Notes under the pieces: model-generated
What the model saw: the letters and a program-made list of their open reading frames with translations, nothing else
The model's database searches: none
Told to the model about the DNA's origin: nothing
Shown here: positions 25,248 to 37,738 of the stretch, in pieces
Numbering within the stretch: position 1 is the stretch's first letter
How the letters are laid out: each line of letters starts with the position of its first letter
Translations under genes and position numbers: made by a program
Source: Capitella teleta
Lineage: Eukaryota; Annelida; Polychaeta; Capitellidae
Length of the DNA: 64,000 bases
Direction: 5' to 3'
NCBI GenBank assembly: GCA_000328365.1
Contig: KB309773.1
Span: forward strand, 103,258-167,257

Positions 25248-27163
25248 TCATTGTGACTCAGGGTGTGTACCGGCGTAGAAAATATACACAAGCCAGTAGA
25301 CCAAGTTGAAGAGAACAAAACACACCGGGAAAATGGTTCGTGAGAAATTGTCGACCATCTGGGCTTTATGCCTCATTTGAAATCCATGCGAGACCGGACC
25401 GTGGGATTCCAAACATACCGTCGTGTGGTTATTGCCGTCGCTGTTTGAGTCTTTGGCACCCAGCAGAGCCTTGTGGGACGGCTGAGCGTCGCAGTGTACC
25501 TGCAATAAGCACAGGTGTGAGGGGCATTACGTCACGGCGAGAGATGGATAATTCATTCCTTGGCTTATGCATAAGTCGCTTCAGCCGTGTCTTAGCTGCT
25601 CAGAAATGGAATGCCTTTTGTTTACAAGAATTTAATGAGAATAAATATCAGCAATATCCTGCCACGATTCCTGATACAATATACAGTCTTAAATGACTTG
25701 AAATCATCAACAAATTAGCCCGTATTGTACAATACACAATCATGTCTCAGTTACCTCAGTCATGCGCATCTCATTTTTCTGTTTCCGGTTGCGCTTCTTC
25801 TTGCGTTGTCTGCCCGTTGGCTGATTCCTGCACATGACATTCACAACTGCAAACTCCAAGAGTGCCGAGAAGACGAACACAAGGCAGGTGGATAGCCACA
25901 CGTCGATGGCCTTGATATAAGACACCCTGGGCAGCCTAGAGGTCATGCCAGACGTCTGGGTGGTCATGGTTAGCACAGTGAGAACGCCGAGGGAGATCCT
26001 GGCAGGAACAGCGTCCAGGCTGAGCCAGAAGGACACCCAGGAGAGGATGACGATGAGGATGGACGGAATGTAGATCTGGATGATGTAGAAGCCGATGTCC
26101 CGCTTCAAGATGAAATTGACACGGAGGGCGCTGAAGTTTCCTGCACAAACATTTGAATCAAATGAAACGATATGCCATTGTAATTGAATATTTTACCCGT
26201 GGAATATTCTTTGACTGTTTCAGCGATCGCGTGACCAACTAGTTCAAACTGCGGCAGTTCCATGTCCGTATTGAATTCAAGAGGTCTTTCGTCTGCCCAC
26301 TTGAACTTGAGCTGTTCGAGCTCGTAAGCATCTAATGAGATATAAGTTAAATTATTTGGTCCTTTAACTTTGGGGTTATACGTACATGTCTCGATATTCA
26401 TTTTGCAGACTTGGGCATCGAGCGGGAATTTTTGCAACAGCATTGGACAGGAAAGCACCAATGACACCCTAGGAGGAAATATCGTAGATGGTGACATTAA
26501 AACCGCCGTAGGGAAATACAGGCGACTTATTTGCATCGCTGTTGTGTGTTAGTGTTAATTACAGTATGAAATATACAACACGTAGTACCTAGACATTTGC
26601 TTGGTAATTTTTTATTACAATAGTTATGTATTCACCTTGAACTGTAATGTACGTGACCTTGAGGGTATATTCTTAGGTAAGTATTAGGGGTCATGACATT
26701 GTGGAAATGACCTCGCTTTTCGTTGCTGAAAAAAAGGTCAGGCACCCAGAGTCTCTCGAGCATCCTGTAGTCTAAGGACAAGACTGTTTCGTTTGATAAA
26801 TGCTGGTAACCCAATCTAGGATCGTGCCAGTACTGTCGCAGAAATACTGATAATGAATAATCCTGGAAGAAGCCATGCAGGGGTTAAAGGTTATGTAACA
26901 CGTGGTTTAGACTCACCATTTGTGCTTCATCGACCGTATCGAAGGAGTTTATGTATAAACCACAGTGCACTATCAAAGGCGTATCTGGAAGTTTAAAATT
27001 TGAAAGTAAAAGATTAAAAACCGAAACTGAAAGTGTAAATATCAACAGGGCTGAAACTGAAACTGAAACAGAAAAGTGAAATGGAAACCAAAACCTACCA
27101 TGGTTGAAATTAGGAGACAACTTCTGGTCGTAATTCTCCAACAGTTTGTGAATTATCTCAGTT
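25248..27163 (-). CDS. Anion-selective Cys-loop receptor subunit (glycine/GABA receptor-like), 5' exon(s) not found
   Basis: Seven minus-strand exons agree in phase: 27163-27099, 26984-26917, 26862-26636, 26468-26386, 26331-26197, 26140-25755, 25499-25248 (stop), giving 404 residues without the signal-peptide exon. The extracellular part has [20 protein letters not shown] and the Cys-loop (C, 13 residues, [16 protein letters not shown]). Loop C reads [14 protein letters not shown]1 is [20 protein letters not shown]2 starts [20 protein letters not shown]; the P-A-R filter is typical of chloride channels. M3 starts [13 protein letters not shown] short basic M3-M4 loop precedes M4 ([20 protein letters not shown]). 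It should form a pentameric ligand-gated chloride channel in the plasma membrane. Loop C has no cysteine, so the second disulfide usual in glycine and GluCl receptors is absent. The ligand cannot be told from sequence. Confidence 0.88.
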
Positions 27164-28975
27164 CTGAAAGCAGAGGCACTCGATTTGACCAAACGAAAAT
27201 GAATTTCACGTCAAGGGAAAGGGGTCTCTCACACTCTGCTCACGTCAGTTGGCTCGTGACTCCATTACGCTAAATAGGAACTGGGCGGTTTTGGAAATTG
27301 CAACAGCGTTGAATGCTCGACACATGAACACTCACATTGTGCAGCATTGCACCATTGCTTTCGATTGCTGTGTCAAAAGGCTAATTGCGAGTATGATGCA
27401 TTGCATGCAAATACCCTGAATGGAATTATGACGCTTTCTGGGAAATTGGGGTAGTAAATATTATGCCGCTGCGCAGAGAATTCAAACGTGTTGAAATTGA
27501 AAACATCGAGTATCCGAGAGAGGCAGACAAAAAGGATAAGTGTGTATATTTCGGATGTCTAGACTAGATGTCTATAATGAAATTTATTTCTGATTAAAAC
27601 CCGATTTCTACTTATTCATGCATTTCCATATGCATTGCATTGTTACAGCCTATGCTTGGAACTGATGTATAATTGTGATTCCAGAGAGTGGAAGGAGTAA
27701 TTGGAGCATCCAGAGATGATTGAGTTACTGTCTCAGGTGGATGGGATGTTGACCTTTGATGTCCTCCATTTAGGGACATAGTTATGTGTCACAGGATAGG
27801 CCTAAGAATGACACCGTCAAGATGCATTGCATTCGGTGCCGACAAATAAACCACTTTGCTTGTGGAAATCAGTGGTTTTGTATTCTGTTTGTTGCTTTGA
27901 GGATCAAATAGAATTCTCAGTGCATCTCGATTTACGGTTGTCATTTTATAAGAAACAAAAAAGTGTAAAAAGTGTGCACACGTGGTGAGCGGATGTGTTG
28001 GAGCTACACGTATCTTGATCCATATATTCAAAAAACAAAATTAATAAACTCAGGAATTTTTATTATCAAGTATATATGTTTTGGTTATAAAACATATACC
28101 ATGTACAAGATAAATGTCAAAGAGTGATCAAGCCTGAACAAGATATGGTTGCCAGCAAGGTGTGCGAATCGATTCAACGCCCTCCCTACAATTCCTCTTG
28201 TTCGCCCCTTTGCTTCCTTTGCTCAATTCCTCAACCGACGTATTATCAGAGAGATTGCAGGCTGGATTGTCATATTTCACGGCACTTCTGAACCTACAGG
28301 GCAACTTTTTCCCGTTTTATTAAAACCATACCTCTTCTATATTGCCACGGGCATGCCCCCTATAATACTCCTCACACTGGCAGGAAATGACACCTTGTCA
28401 ACATGACCTATTCAAAAACACAGTCGATCTCTGTGATGCATCACAGGATTTTACTTTCAATTGTGCATACTAAGATCAGAAAACGAAAAAGAATTGCAAG
28501 CCACCAATTTGACCATCAAGCAAAGTGCGATTGGGAGGGAGGCCATTTCATGTCCGGTGGGAGGACGGAGCCTTCGAAGGGACATCTAGACATAAAGTAC
28601 CTAATTCTTGGAAGAGGAACTGAGGGACTGGTAAAAGCATCGAGAAATCGCATCTACATTATCAATGAAGAGAAGCCTTCAGAGCGTGCATGCATCCGAA
28701 TACTGTTGCAATGCCCAACATTTCAGTACTTCATTTGCGTAAATAATTCATTCTACAAGTGCTATTCAGTACACACAATGTTCAAGGTTTATAATTCCGT
28801 AGAATCCGAACTGGCGAAAATCCACAGCGCGCACTATCCTTTCAAGGGTTAGGCTATAGAATGTGAATGTTATACCAGATTGGCCAATAGCATAGCTTGT
28901 TATTGTGAAGAAGGGGTACGTGTACACCGCCATGAGAGGCATCGCTGCGTGGATAAAAAAAAAAAAAAAAAAAAA

Positions 28976-29025
<50 letters not shown>

Positions 29026-32000
29026 GTAACAACATATAAACAAGAAATCAGTCAGAGACGTGAACAGGAAATTTTTGGGGAGTAATTTGAGGAAGAAAGA
29101 AGAAAGAAACGAATCAAATGAGGAATTAATTTGATGTTATAATGCACTCAGAAAGAAAATCATAGCGTTTTACGTATTATGAGCATTAACAGCCTTTAAT
29201 GGCATATATCATGTAAAATATTGATCTGACACCAAATATGTCATAATTTAATACTGGCCTATATAGTATTTACACATTAATGTAATTTGATTTCAAAACT
29301 AACCATTATGAATCAAGAAGCGAAATTAGGTTATGACTATATTTGGACACTTACAGTTTGTCACACAAAAAGGGTGCACTGAATTATTGTAGTAGATCGA
29401 CCAAACAAATACGTCATAACGACCTTGACATTAGAATAACATAATTGAAAATTATAATTATAGATAGAACAATAATATTATCAACTATCACGGAAATTTA
29501 AAAGAAATAAAAAAAAAACCTAACAAACAAACAGAGCGACATAGGAATTAAAAAAAAAACTAATTAACATTTATCGGCCATAAAATAAAACAATGATGTA
29601 CTTAAAAACATAGGCAATGCGAACCAGGAATTATTGGTCAAAATAATGATATTTGGCGCATCGCTTGAGTTTTTCCGATGCACCAAAGACAAACTTAAAT
29701 TGCAAATCGTTGTCAATTGGGTGAAATCACCGGCGCGGATGTCGAGTTACTCAAGTTTCTGAATTGGCAACGACGGAGTTGACAGTGCGTGAGATGAACG
29801 TACACCTCATGAGCAAAATCGTATCTGGTATATATCATACCGCCCTTCAGATTGATATATATCTATACCGTATCAGGTTTACAGGACAAATTTTAAGACT
29901 AAAATATAATTTGGCAGTAAGTCATATTTTATAACACACTAATTATGGTGACCCGAACACACACGGAAATTGCCGAAATCGACCGAAGCGACAATCAGTA
30001 TATACGTCTGTGTGACTGACCTTCACTTCCACGCAAGAAGAAACATTTCATATTATAAGAAACACCAACGAAGGAACATCAAGCCGCTTAAGATGTCTGT
30101 TGAGCTTAGGGATTATCTCCTGGATAATCCCCCATCCATCATTTAACGTTTGGCTTAACGCCACGACAGTCCAGATTATGGTTTAGCATCGTCTGTTTGC
30201 ACGAGAACTACTTACAGCACACGGCGTGATTCCTGGAATTTCCTCCCAAAGACACATATTGAGAGTATCATAGATTAACGCTCCATCGAGTGATTAGTTG
30301 ATAAGTAATAACACATAACTCCTTAAGAAAGGCAAATGAACAAATAAACTCATGCAATTTGTCAATCAATTTAAATATATTGTTGGTCAGTAAATATTCC
30401 GTCTAATCTTCTAAAAAAAAAAAATAAGGGATCTTTTTCCCCCTCGACATTTATAGAAAATTCATGTTGTACACGCTTGCTATTTGTGCACAGAAATATT
30501 CAGAAATGGAGGAAAGAGAAGAAAATGGAGAAAGAGATGGAACATGTGAGAGAAAAGAAGACGAAAATGACGCAATCGATGGCAAACAAGATGAGCAGGG
30601 AAACCCAATGGGTCGGATTGGTGTAATGGACAAGGCTTGTTCCAAATTTCGTGTTTGTCACTTGTGGTTTAACGGAAAACACGACCGTAATTAGATTCAC
30701 TGAAATGTCGCCAACTGACCTTGACTTTCAAATTGCCTCGAGATTCGGGAGCAATAGCTGTGTTTTTACTGGTATATAGCAATAATACAAGCATAGAAAT
30801 AACATGGAATGAAAGTAGTAATTGCATCGGTTGATTGCAAAATGTTATGCTTTATATTCCAATAATTGTATCACTATAGATTTTGCATAAATGTATAGTG
30901 TTGTTCACAATATAACCGCAGTTTATCACGAGGCCAATCATGTATCTTTCTCAGGCCTCTTTTCACAAAAGGGCTTGTTACAGTGTATCTCATTATTTAT
31001 TATTTCATGGAAATATGGTCCCCTGATACACTGTGGATTTTATTTCGGCATACTCGATATTTCACAATGTCAGAAGATAATTGCAACAAAGAGAATTCGC
31101 ACTTCATTCATTATAACGAGGAGGAATTTCTCGGGAAAAGGTGGAACTACAAGACAATGTTTCTCTCTATCTCCATCCCATTGTATACGAGAAAGGGACG
31201 TTGTATCAAATGAACCTCTGCATTACAAGTGCTTGCAATTATAAAGACTGACCTCGATTAAATTCGTATACCTGGTAGATATTAACAATGTTTTTGATTG
31301 AATAGAATATAATTTCCCTTTTCGTGAGATAGTTCGGTATAATGAACCACGTATTTACAAGAACAAACATTGTGTCTTACTCGTTCCATCGAGATCATGT
31401 TCACTCTTCCGAAGCAGTCGTTTGCATGGGTTCATTCTTTGAAAATGACGTCATCGGGTCAAATTTTGGATGGGAAAATAAGTAGTTTGCATTATCTATT
31501 TGAAAGAGAAAATAAAATAAGCAAAAATAAACAACAAGTAAAATCTTTTCTCAAATTTCTCCCAAAATCGTGCATGGAAATATCAGATGGTCATTCTTTC
31601 CTTCGCGGGTTCCTTGAGTTGATGCAAGACACTTTTCATGTTTCACCGAGACCATTGGGAAAGGGACAGATACAGGGTAAGGGATAAGGCTGCATGCCGC
31701 TCCCGCACAACAGGTTGCACACACAGGTTACTATTGAAGATCATATTTTTTCGCCACCCCCCCCCCCTCCTTCTCTACGTAATTTAACTTAAGACCGACC
31801 CTGGTCTGAGGTGACGACCGGGAGGTAGAATCCTGCAATCCTGTTGAGCCACATCCATGACCGTTTCCGTTCATCTACTATTGCCACCATTGAAACCCAC
31901 GGACGCCCATTATGCGAGGAAACAGCTCACCGTCGACCTCGACGCTGGAGGCTTTCCGCGCTACCCGCTTTTAGTGGCCCCCATGTGTCTCTATTGAGCG

Positions 32001-35000
32001 ACTGTTATCGTCTTCGTTGGGAGAAGAAGCACATGCGGTGGAGCATGCATCCTATTCAGATCACAGTCACCCACCGTTCTGTTTATTTTGTTACCTATTC
32101 GGAATTTATGGGGCCACGGAACTTGGCCACTGAGTGTCGGAGAGCAACATATCAGGGAATGCTTTGTAGGGATATCGCGGAAAGATTAGACAGCGAGCCG
32201 ATTTCCTACATCAATAGGTAGCTATTATTACAGCGAATGGTGCAACAGGACATTGTACCGACTAACATTGCCGCACCGCTCGTTGGCCGATTGAGCCCTT
32301 TAGTCATAAGCAGCGTGCGTAATCCAAGTACTCAGACGAGTTAAGACCGCAAATGTCTGATCCCAGATAAGCTGGAGACTTCATTAAAGGAGAGCGGGAT
32401 GTTGTAATTGCCCCTTGAAAAGAGGCTTCCTTCCACTAAAGGGAAAAGCCTTCCTCTCTGAAATGTCGTGACCGACTTTTTTATGGTCCATTTACATAAG
32501 TAATTAAGTGAAATGGAGTGTTGTCACTTGTTCTATGTTGATGATTTTGCACTGAAAGTCAATAGTGAAAGCATGTTACAGATGCAATGTCAACCACGTA
32601 GTCTATAAATTAGGTTATGTTAATATACATTTCTAGGAATTTAAGGCTTCTTTTCTGAGTGATAGAGATATGTACGTAAATCTAGTTCATGCAGGAACAA
32701 GTCAAGTTACCCAGAAAGTATGTGGAATAGGCACTCAGTTGGTAGAACTTCCTTCCATATCAATAGGCTAAACAATGGAACTTTACACCTGCATTGTGTC
32801 CTATATAAACCCCTATTGCCATGCATTGTATATTATGCACAAGAAAGACACCTTCATTGGGATTTACCGGTAAGAGCAGGAGTGTCCCGGGTTTCTGCTT
32901 CAGTGCTTGAATTGTGTTGGTGGAGCCATGTAAGCATAGAACACTTACTGGAATCAGACTGCCCTTCCTCCCGGCCTACTCCCCCGTACAGTACACACTA
33001 TTCTCCACGAAAGTCATATACTCAACCCTAACTTTGCCATTAACACTCACAGAGGTCATTAAGATGTTCAAAATCCCTGGAAATAACACCTGCAAACACA
33101 ATGTACACAATTACACGCAATCTGTGCTCACAATCCCTGCACTTTTACTCTTGCGTCGTATGCAAGAGTGTTGCCCTCAAGAGATTCCCCCCAATACAAT
33201 ACACGAATTACCTTTCGCAAATGAGGAGTGAATGCTCTGACCCTACACTGTAAACAACGCACTTGTGTAAACCTTATTCGAGACAATAGCCTGCATATAT
33301 TTTAGTATTCTGTCATTGCAGTGAGTGGACAGCGTATGTATTACCTGCATGTACAATTAGTGCCGATTTGGGCATCTGAGTACGTGTAACCTTTGAGTTT
33401 TTTACGCATGGTAAACAGGGTGATCGATTCACGCAGCACTAATTACTATAACAGCAAGGAGGAGACCCGATCTCACGCTCAACATAAGGGTCATGCGAAG
33501 CCGTAATTACCCCACTTGTCACGGCCATCACATGAAATGCATATATTTCTGCTATGACCCACCTATAAGCCTATACTATTTACATGTATTACATGGACAT
33601 AGTTCATGCATTGGTGTCTAGAAGCACGTATTTCCATTTCACGTTCACTTTTGTTTTCAAAATCATCTGGCCTGATCGTATCATCAGTGGAGATTGCCGT
33701 GGGATTCTTCGTTTTGCCGATGATAGTGATGCATGAGTTCTCCTCATCCCACAAAACGCAGCTGCATTGTTGTTTATATGACAAGATAGTCGAACTAGAT
33801 TGAAGCATCCAGGTTGCGTAGAGGTATAATTATCTCGTAGGACAAATATATTGCACAGCGAGCTGGAAGAAATGAATTACTAACTCAATATACCAACCCT
33901 GAATTTGGCTTCTTTCAGCATTGCATACAAGAAGCTCAAAGCATGTTAATTCAGGCCTAATTTGTTGAGATCAATGGAAGATGTAGCAAAGGCCACAATA
34001 CTCAAAAGCTCACGGTCATTGCAGAGATGGAAACCTATAACAGCAGTAAACGAGGAAGCACTTTAAAAACGACGCAGACCCATTCTCAACCTGATTAGCA
34101 TCGTTCCGCTGCTTCCAAAAAGCAACGCTTTGGGCTGCAAGGATTATGCGTGCATCAGAGTTGAGCCTAAGATATTGTATTCGGAGCTAGAGTTCCCCTG
34201 CGAGCACATTAGTGATTTCTAAGATGCCAAAAAAGTGGCTGACCCCATGCTAAGCAATCACAAACAAAGTTTGAGCCTGTTGAATTATGTGTGTACATAG
34301 TAACGGATGCATTCCACATTCAGGATGCAGGATAGAAAAAAAACAAACCCTAATTTTTTAGGGTGTAAGAATACGAGTCTCACATCTAATGCCAAAATAA
34401 ATAGGCCTTGGGTCTACTGAAGGGCCGCTGGGATTGTTACAGCCTCATCAGAACGTCAAGAGTGTTCAACTATAACGACATCCTCTCCAGAAAGAAAGGC
34501 AATGAAATAGCAATAAAACTTGGGACGCCGTCGGATAGCAGCTGGCTCACTCGTCACTCAAGGACTTCTCAGTTTTAGCAAAAATCTGAAAGACACAGTG
34601 GCACTTATGTTGGTAAAAAATAGGCGATAAATAGTGTTTATTGGTTACTCGGTAAGCAGTAGAATGTTCTCATGATGGTGATTTGATGATAGCTGAGATG
34701 TTATTCAGTTGATGTACTTTTGTGATTTAAATCCCCAGGAGAATTTGCAACATGGCAATCTTTGCAGCAAAGTGCATGGCATCACAGAAATAAGTCCAAA
34801 AAGGTCGACATGGGGACAGAAACAGTGCTGTTAATATAAGTGCAACACCGCGGACTCTTAAAACACTGGCTATTTTCTAGGAATTGGGCTTCCAAAAAAA
34901 GGGAAAAATTCTCAGCTGATGGGCCCAATGGTCAAACTGTATAGGTCAAGTCTGATTTCAATATTCTGGCCAGGTGGACATTGATAATAGACTGGCATAG

Positions 35001-37400
35001 TAATCCAGATGTCCCATTGCTTGACACAAAGCAGAAACCCAATCAAGCAGTGAATTCACGATGATAGATGATGACAAAGAATTTTAGGCTTGATTTGGCA
35101 GGCGTAGTGGGTTTCAATACAGACAGTTCCAGAAGCACCGAAAACTCTGCACTTGATCGATGACGTCACTTCTGCGATGTCAAAACGCAGTCGTAACGAT
35201 GATGAATCGTAGACTACCCAGACTAATAGACTCATTTCTTTGAAGCAAACGAGTTTTCGAAGTCTGTCACGGAAAATACATCATTACTAACAAACAACTC
35301 AGCACGCTTTCAAGTATCAGGTGACACATATATGAAATCGTGAGCGCAACAGCAGACGTAGAACCATATCACGACTAATAAGATTGAAAAGCAAGAAATA
35401 TGATCAAAAAGAAACGTCATACCTGGAAGGTGATATTATATTTCAAGTCGAATGAATGCAAATCATGTATTAGGTGCGTACACACGTATGTTTTGTATAT
35501 AGACACATATACGAGGACAGGTAAAGTTATCCTGTTACGTATGGGTTTCCCCCTTAGTAGTACAATCATGGTTAATCAAACGGAAAAACAACCAGGACCA
35601 AATTGGCCCTTAGGAAGATGTAACACGCCAAAAAGGTCGACGTTCCCTTTTAAGCTCTCTTCAGTCCATTAAGCATCCGCTCTCTGTCTTATCGCTTCTG
35701 GGCCCATAATTAGTTCATCACTTCGGAATCTCTGGAGATTTTATTTGACGGATTACGAAGATGTTCTTTTGGAACCTATTTGCGCGTGCCTGGATCTTAT
35801 GAAACTTCTAGTTTCTGCTCTGAATGGAGACAATGATCAACGCCATCTAGTCGTCTCGTATAGTAAGCTTCGTATGTATCTATGCAAGGGTTTTACGAAA
35901 GTCTCATGAAGTTTTTCAACAAATGATTAGGTGAACTGGAGGGAAGTTCCTATTGTATTCAATTATAGATTATGTGTAGGGTTTTTTGCTCTGTTGTCAC
36001 TCAAATCGCGAGTTGCATCCTCCTCCAATTGCAAGACAGGATAGGGTGTAGTTTTACCTACTGACAGAATGACTGAGTGGTTGTTAATTAACGAAACCTA
36101 ATGTGCAAAATTACTGTCAAGGGTATTGTCAATGATCTCAATGATGTCGTTGTCTCGACATTATGTCAATTAAAGGAATGTTAATTTTAGTTACCAATGC
36201 ATCAATACACATCGACTGAATCATTTATTTCTGACTTCTGAATTAATCTCTGATCTTGAAAGGAGCCTTTTGGACCTGCAATGACATTATCATGCATTGG
36301 CGAACTCAGGGAGCACTGGGACTTGTAAGACAAGCCTTAAAATGTCTCCCTGGAGGTATAGAATCTCCAATTCTCTGCGGAATCTGGTCATCACTGACAG
36401 GTCCACGTTTTCACGTACTGGTCAAAGGAAAGTCCATCGGTATAATTGCAAACCACGACCAGCATGAGAGTCCCAGATAGCATAACGTGTGTCTTCCAGA
36501 AATACTTTATCCTTTTTTCATGTCCCAGGGGATAGTGTAATCATCTTCTTGTTGGGAAAATCGGCGCTTAAAACAAAGCATTTCACCCGAATCAATGTTA
36601 TTACTAAGACGTGGGTGGAATTGGTTGCGAGTGTGTTTTGAAATGGACGCATATAAGGTTCGTTTGGAGGGCACGATGAACAGTCTTGCATTAAAGGATT
36701 GGTGCAGAATACAGGAACATAATATCCAGACAGAAAATCAGGAGGAATATTTCTTCTGGAAGTTGATGGTCACGAATGCGTGACATCAAATAAGGTTTCA
36801 TCTCGAGCACAATAGACATAACGAATGCTTACTTGGACAAAGTGAATCAGTGCAGTTATGGAGATATGCAAATGTTACCTTTAAAATCTGAATACCTCTT
36901 AACGACGTCATCATATATTATGCATGTACGCATGCGCAAACTCAAAGGGAGTAAAACTTTGCACTTGTTTTCTTCTTTCTGGCGCTATATGTCAGATCTG
37001 AGGCGGCTTCGGGGAGCATGTATTATTCATATCCGCTTTGCCGTGCGCAAGAGTCATTTGCAATGATCACAAGTACGGAATGCTCCCTAGTAACGATGAC
37101 TTCTAGATTGTTTCGCACTCGACCAACACCTTGGCGAATCATAGGAAATAAAAGGCGTGAAAATTGCTACGTTATTTATCTGATGCTATCATTCGATTCA
37201 TCTGTGGAGATCTGAATCGTAGTCAGGCTATATAAACCACGCCATGGGCACCCATGAAAAGGAATCCAACCCCTAACGTTGTTTTAATTTTCCAATGGCC
37301 AATACGTATTGGTTAAACACTGATATTCAGTTATGGTAAGTAGGCCTGTACTTAGTATACAGTCCAAGTCCAATATACAGGGACGTCGTCATTTTTCCCT
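27164..37400. other. Gene-poor 10 kb
   Basis: The missing first exon(s) of the Cys-loop receptor should lie in the left part but I could not identify them. No open frame in this stretch has a recognisable domain. The longest (28403-28852, 149 codons; 31844-32221, 125 codons; 31370-31687, 105 codons) have no family resemblance or matched splice sites. The 34.0-35.3 kb part looks like decayed sequence of unknown origin. Confidence 0.4.
28955..29024. repeat. Poly-A followed by CAAAA repeats
   Basis: A 25-base A run (28955-28979) followed by about 45 bp of CAAAA/CAAAAA units. Simple sequence; possibly a decayed retroposon tail. Confidence 0.85.
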
Positions 37401-37410
37401 TCGCCGTCAG

Positions 37411-37440
37411 CCACGTGAACGTCAGATGCCACGTGAACGT
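37411..37440. promoter_or_regulatory. Paired E-box direct repeat
   Basis: The 12-mer CCACGTGAACGT occurs twice (37411-37422 and 37429-37440), 18 bp start to start. CACGTG is the bHLH core. No gene start is recognised beside it. Confidence 0.3.
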
Positions 37441-37630
37441 TATATGCAGGCAGCTAATGGTTGATGAAGTTTGGTAACTTAATATGAGATTAGACGTCAT
37501 GCAATGGCTTTAATTAAGGTTCGTTAAAACAACATGAGGTGCGTGTATATCATGTCCCTATGCAGGTTATTTTTGGTTAGGTTAGGTTAGGTTAAGTTAT
37601 TATTGGTTAGGTTAGGTGTAATTTTTTTTG

Positions 37631-37738
37631 TAACGTTAGATAACGTTAGATAACGTTATCTAACGTTACCGTGGTAACGTTAGATAACGTTATTGCCCCT
37701 ATCCTGAGTAACGTTAGATAACGTTATTTTGTAACGTT
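37631..37738. repeat. Cluster of nine TAACGTTA palindromes with a 21-bp-arm inverted repeat
   Basis: The 8-bp palindrome TAACGTTA occurs nine times in 108 bp, mostly as GATAACGTTA. Positions 37650-37670 and 37673-37693 are perfect inverted copies of each other around a 2-bp centre, so the DNA could extrude as a cruciform. Just upstream (about 37574-37615) lies a short GGTTA/TTAGG run. No coding sequence is involved. Confidence 0.85.

Noticed and set aside
28403-28852. 149-codon plus frame
   Set aside because: No domain, no splice partner, ordinary composition for chance.
31844-32221. 125-codon Arg/His-rich plus frame
   Set aside because: Looked transposon-like at first, but no conserved catalytic motif could be found.
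34050-35250. Weakly open minus-strand text suggesting a decayed protein
   Set aside because: Many stops and no recognisable family; left as unassigned.
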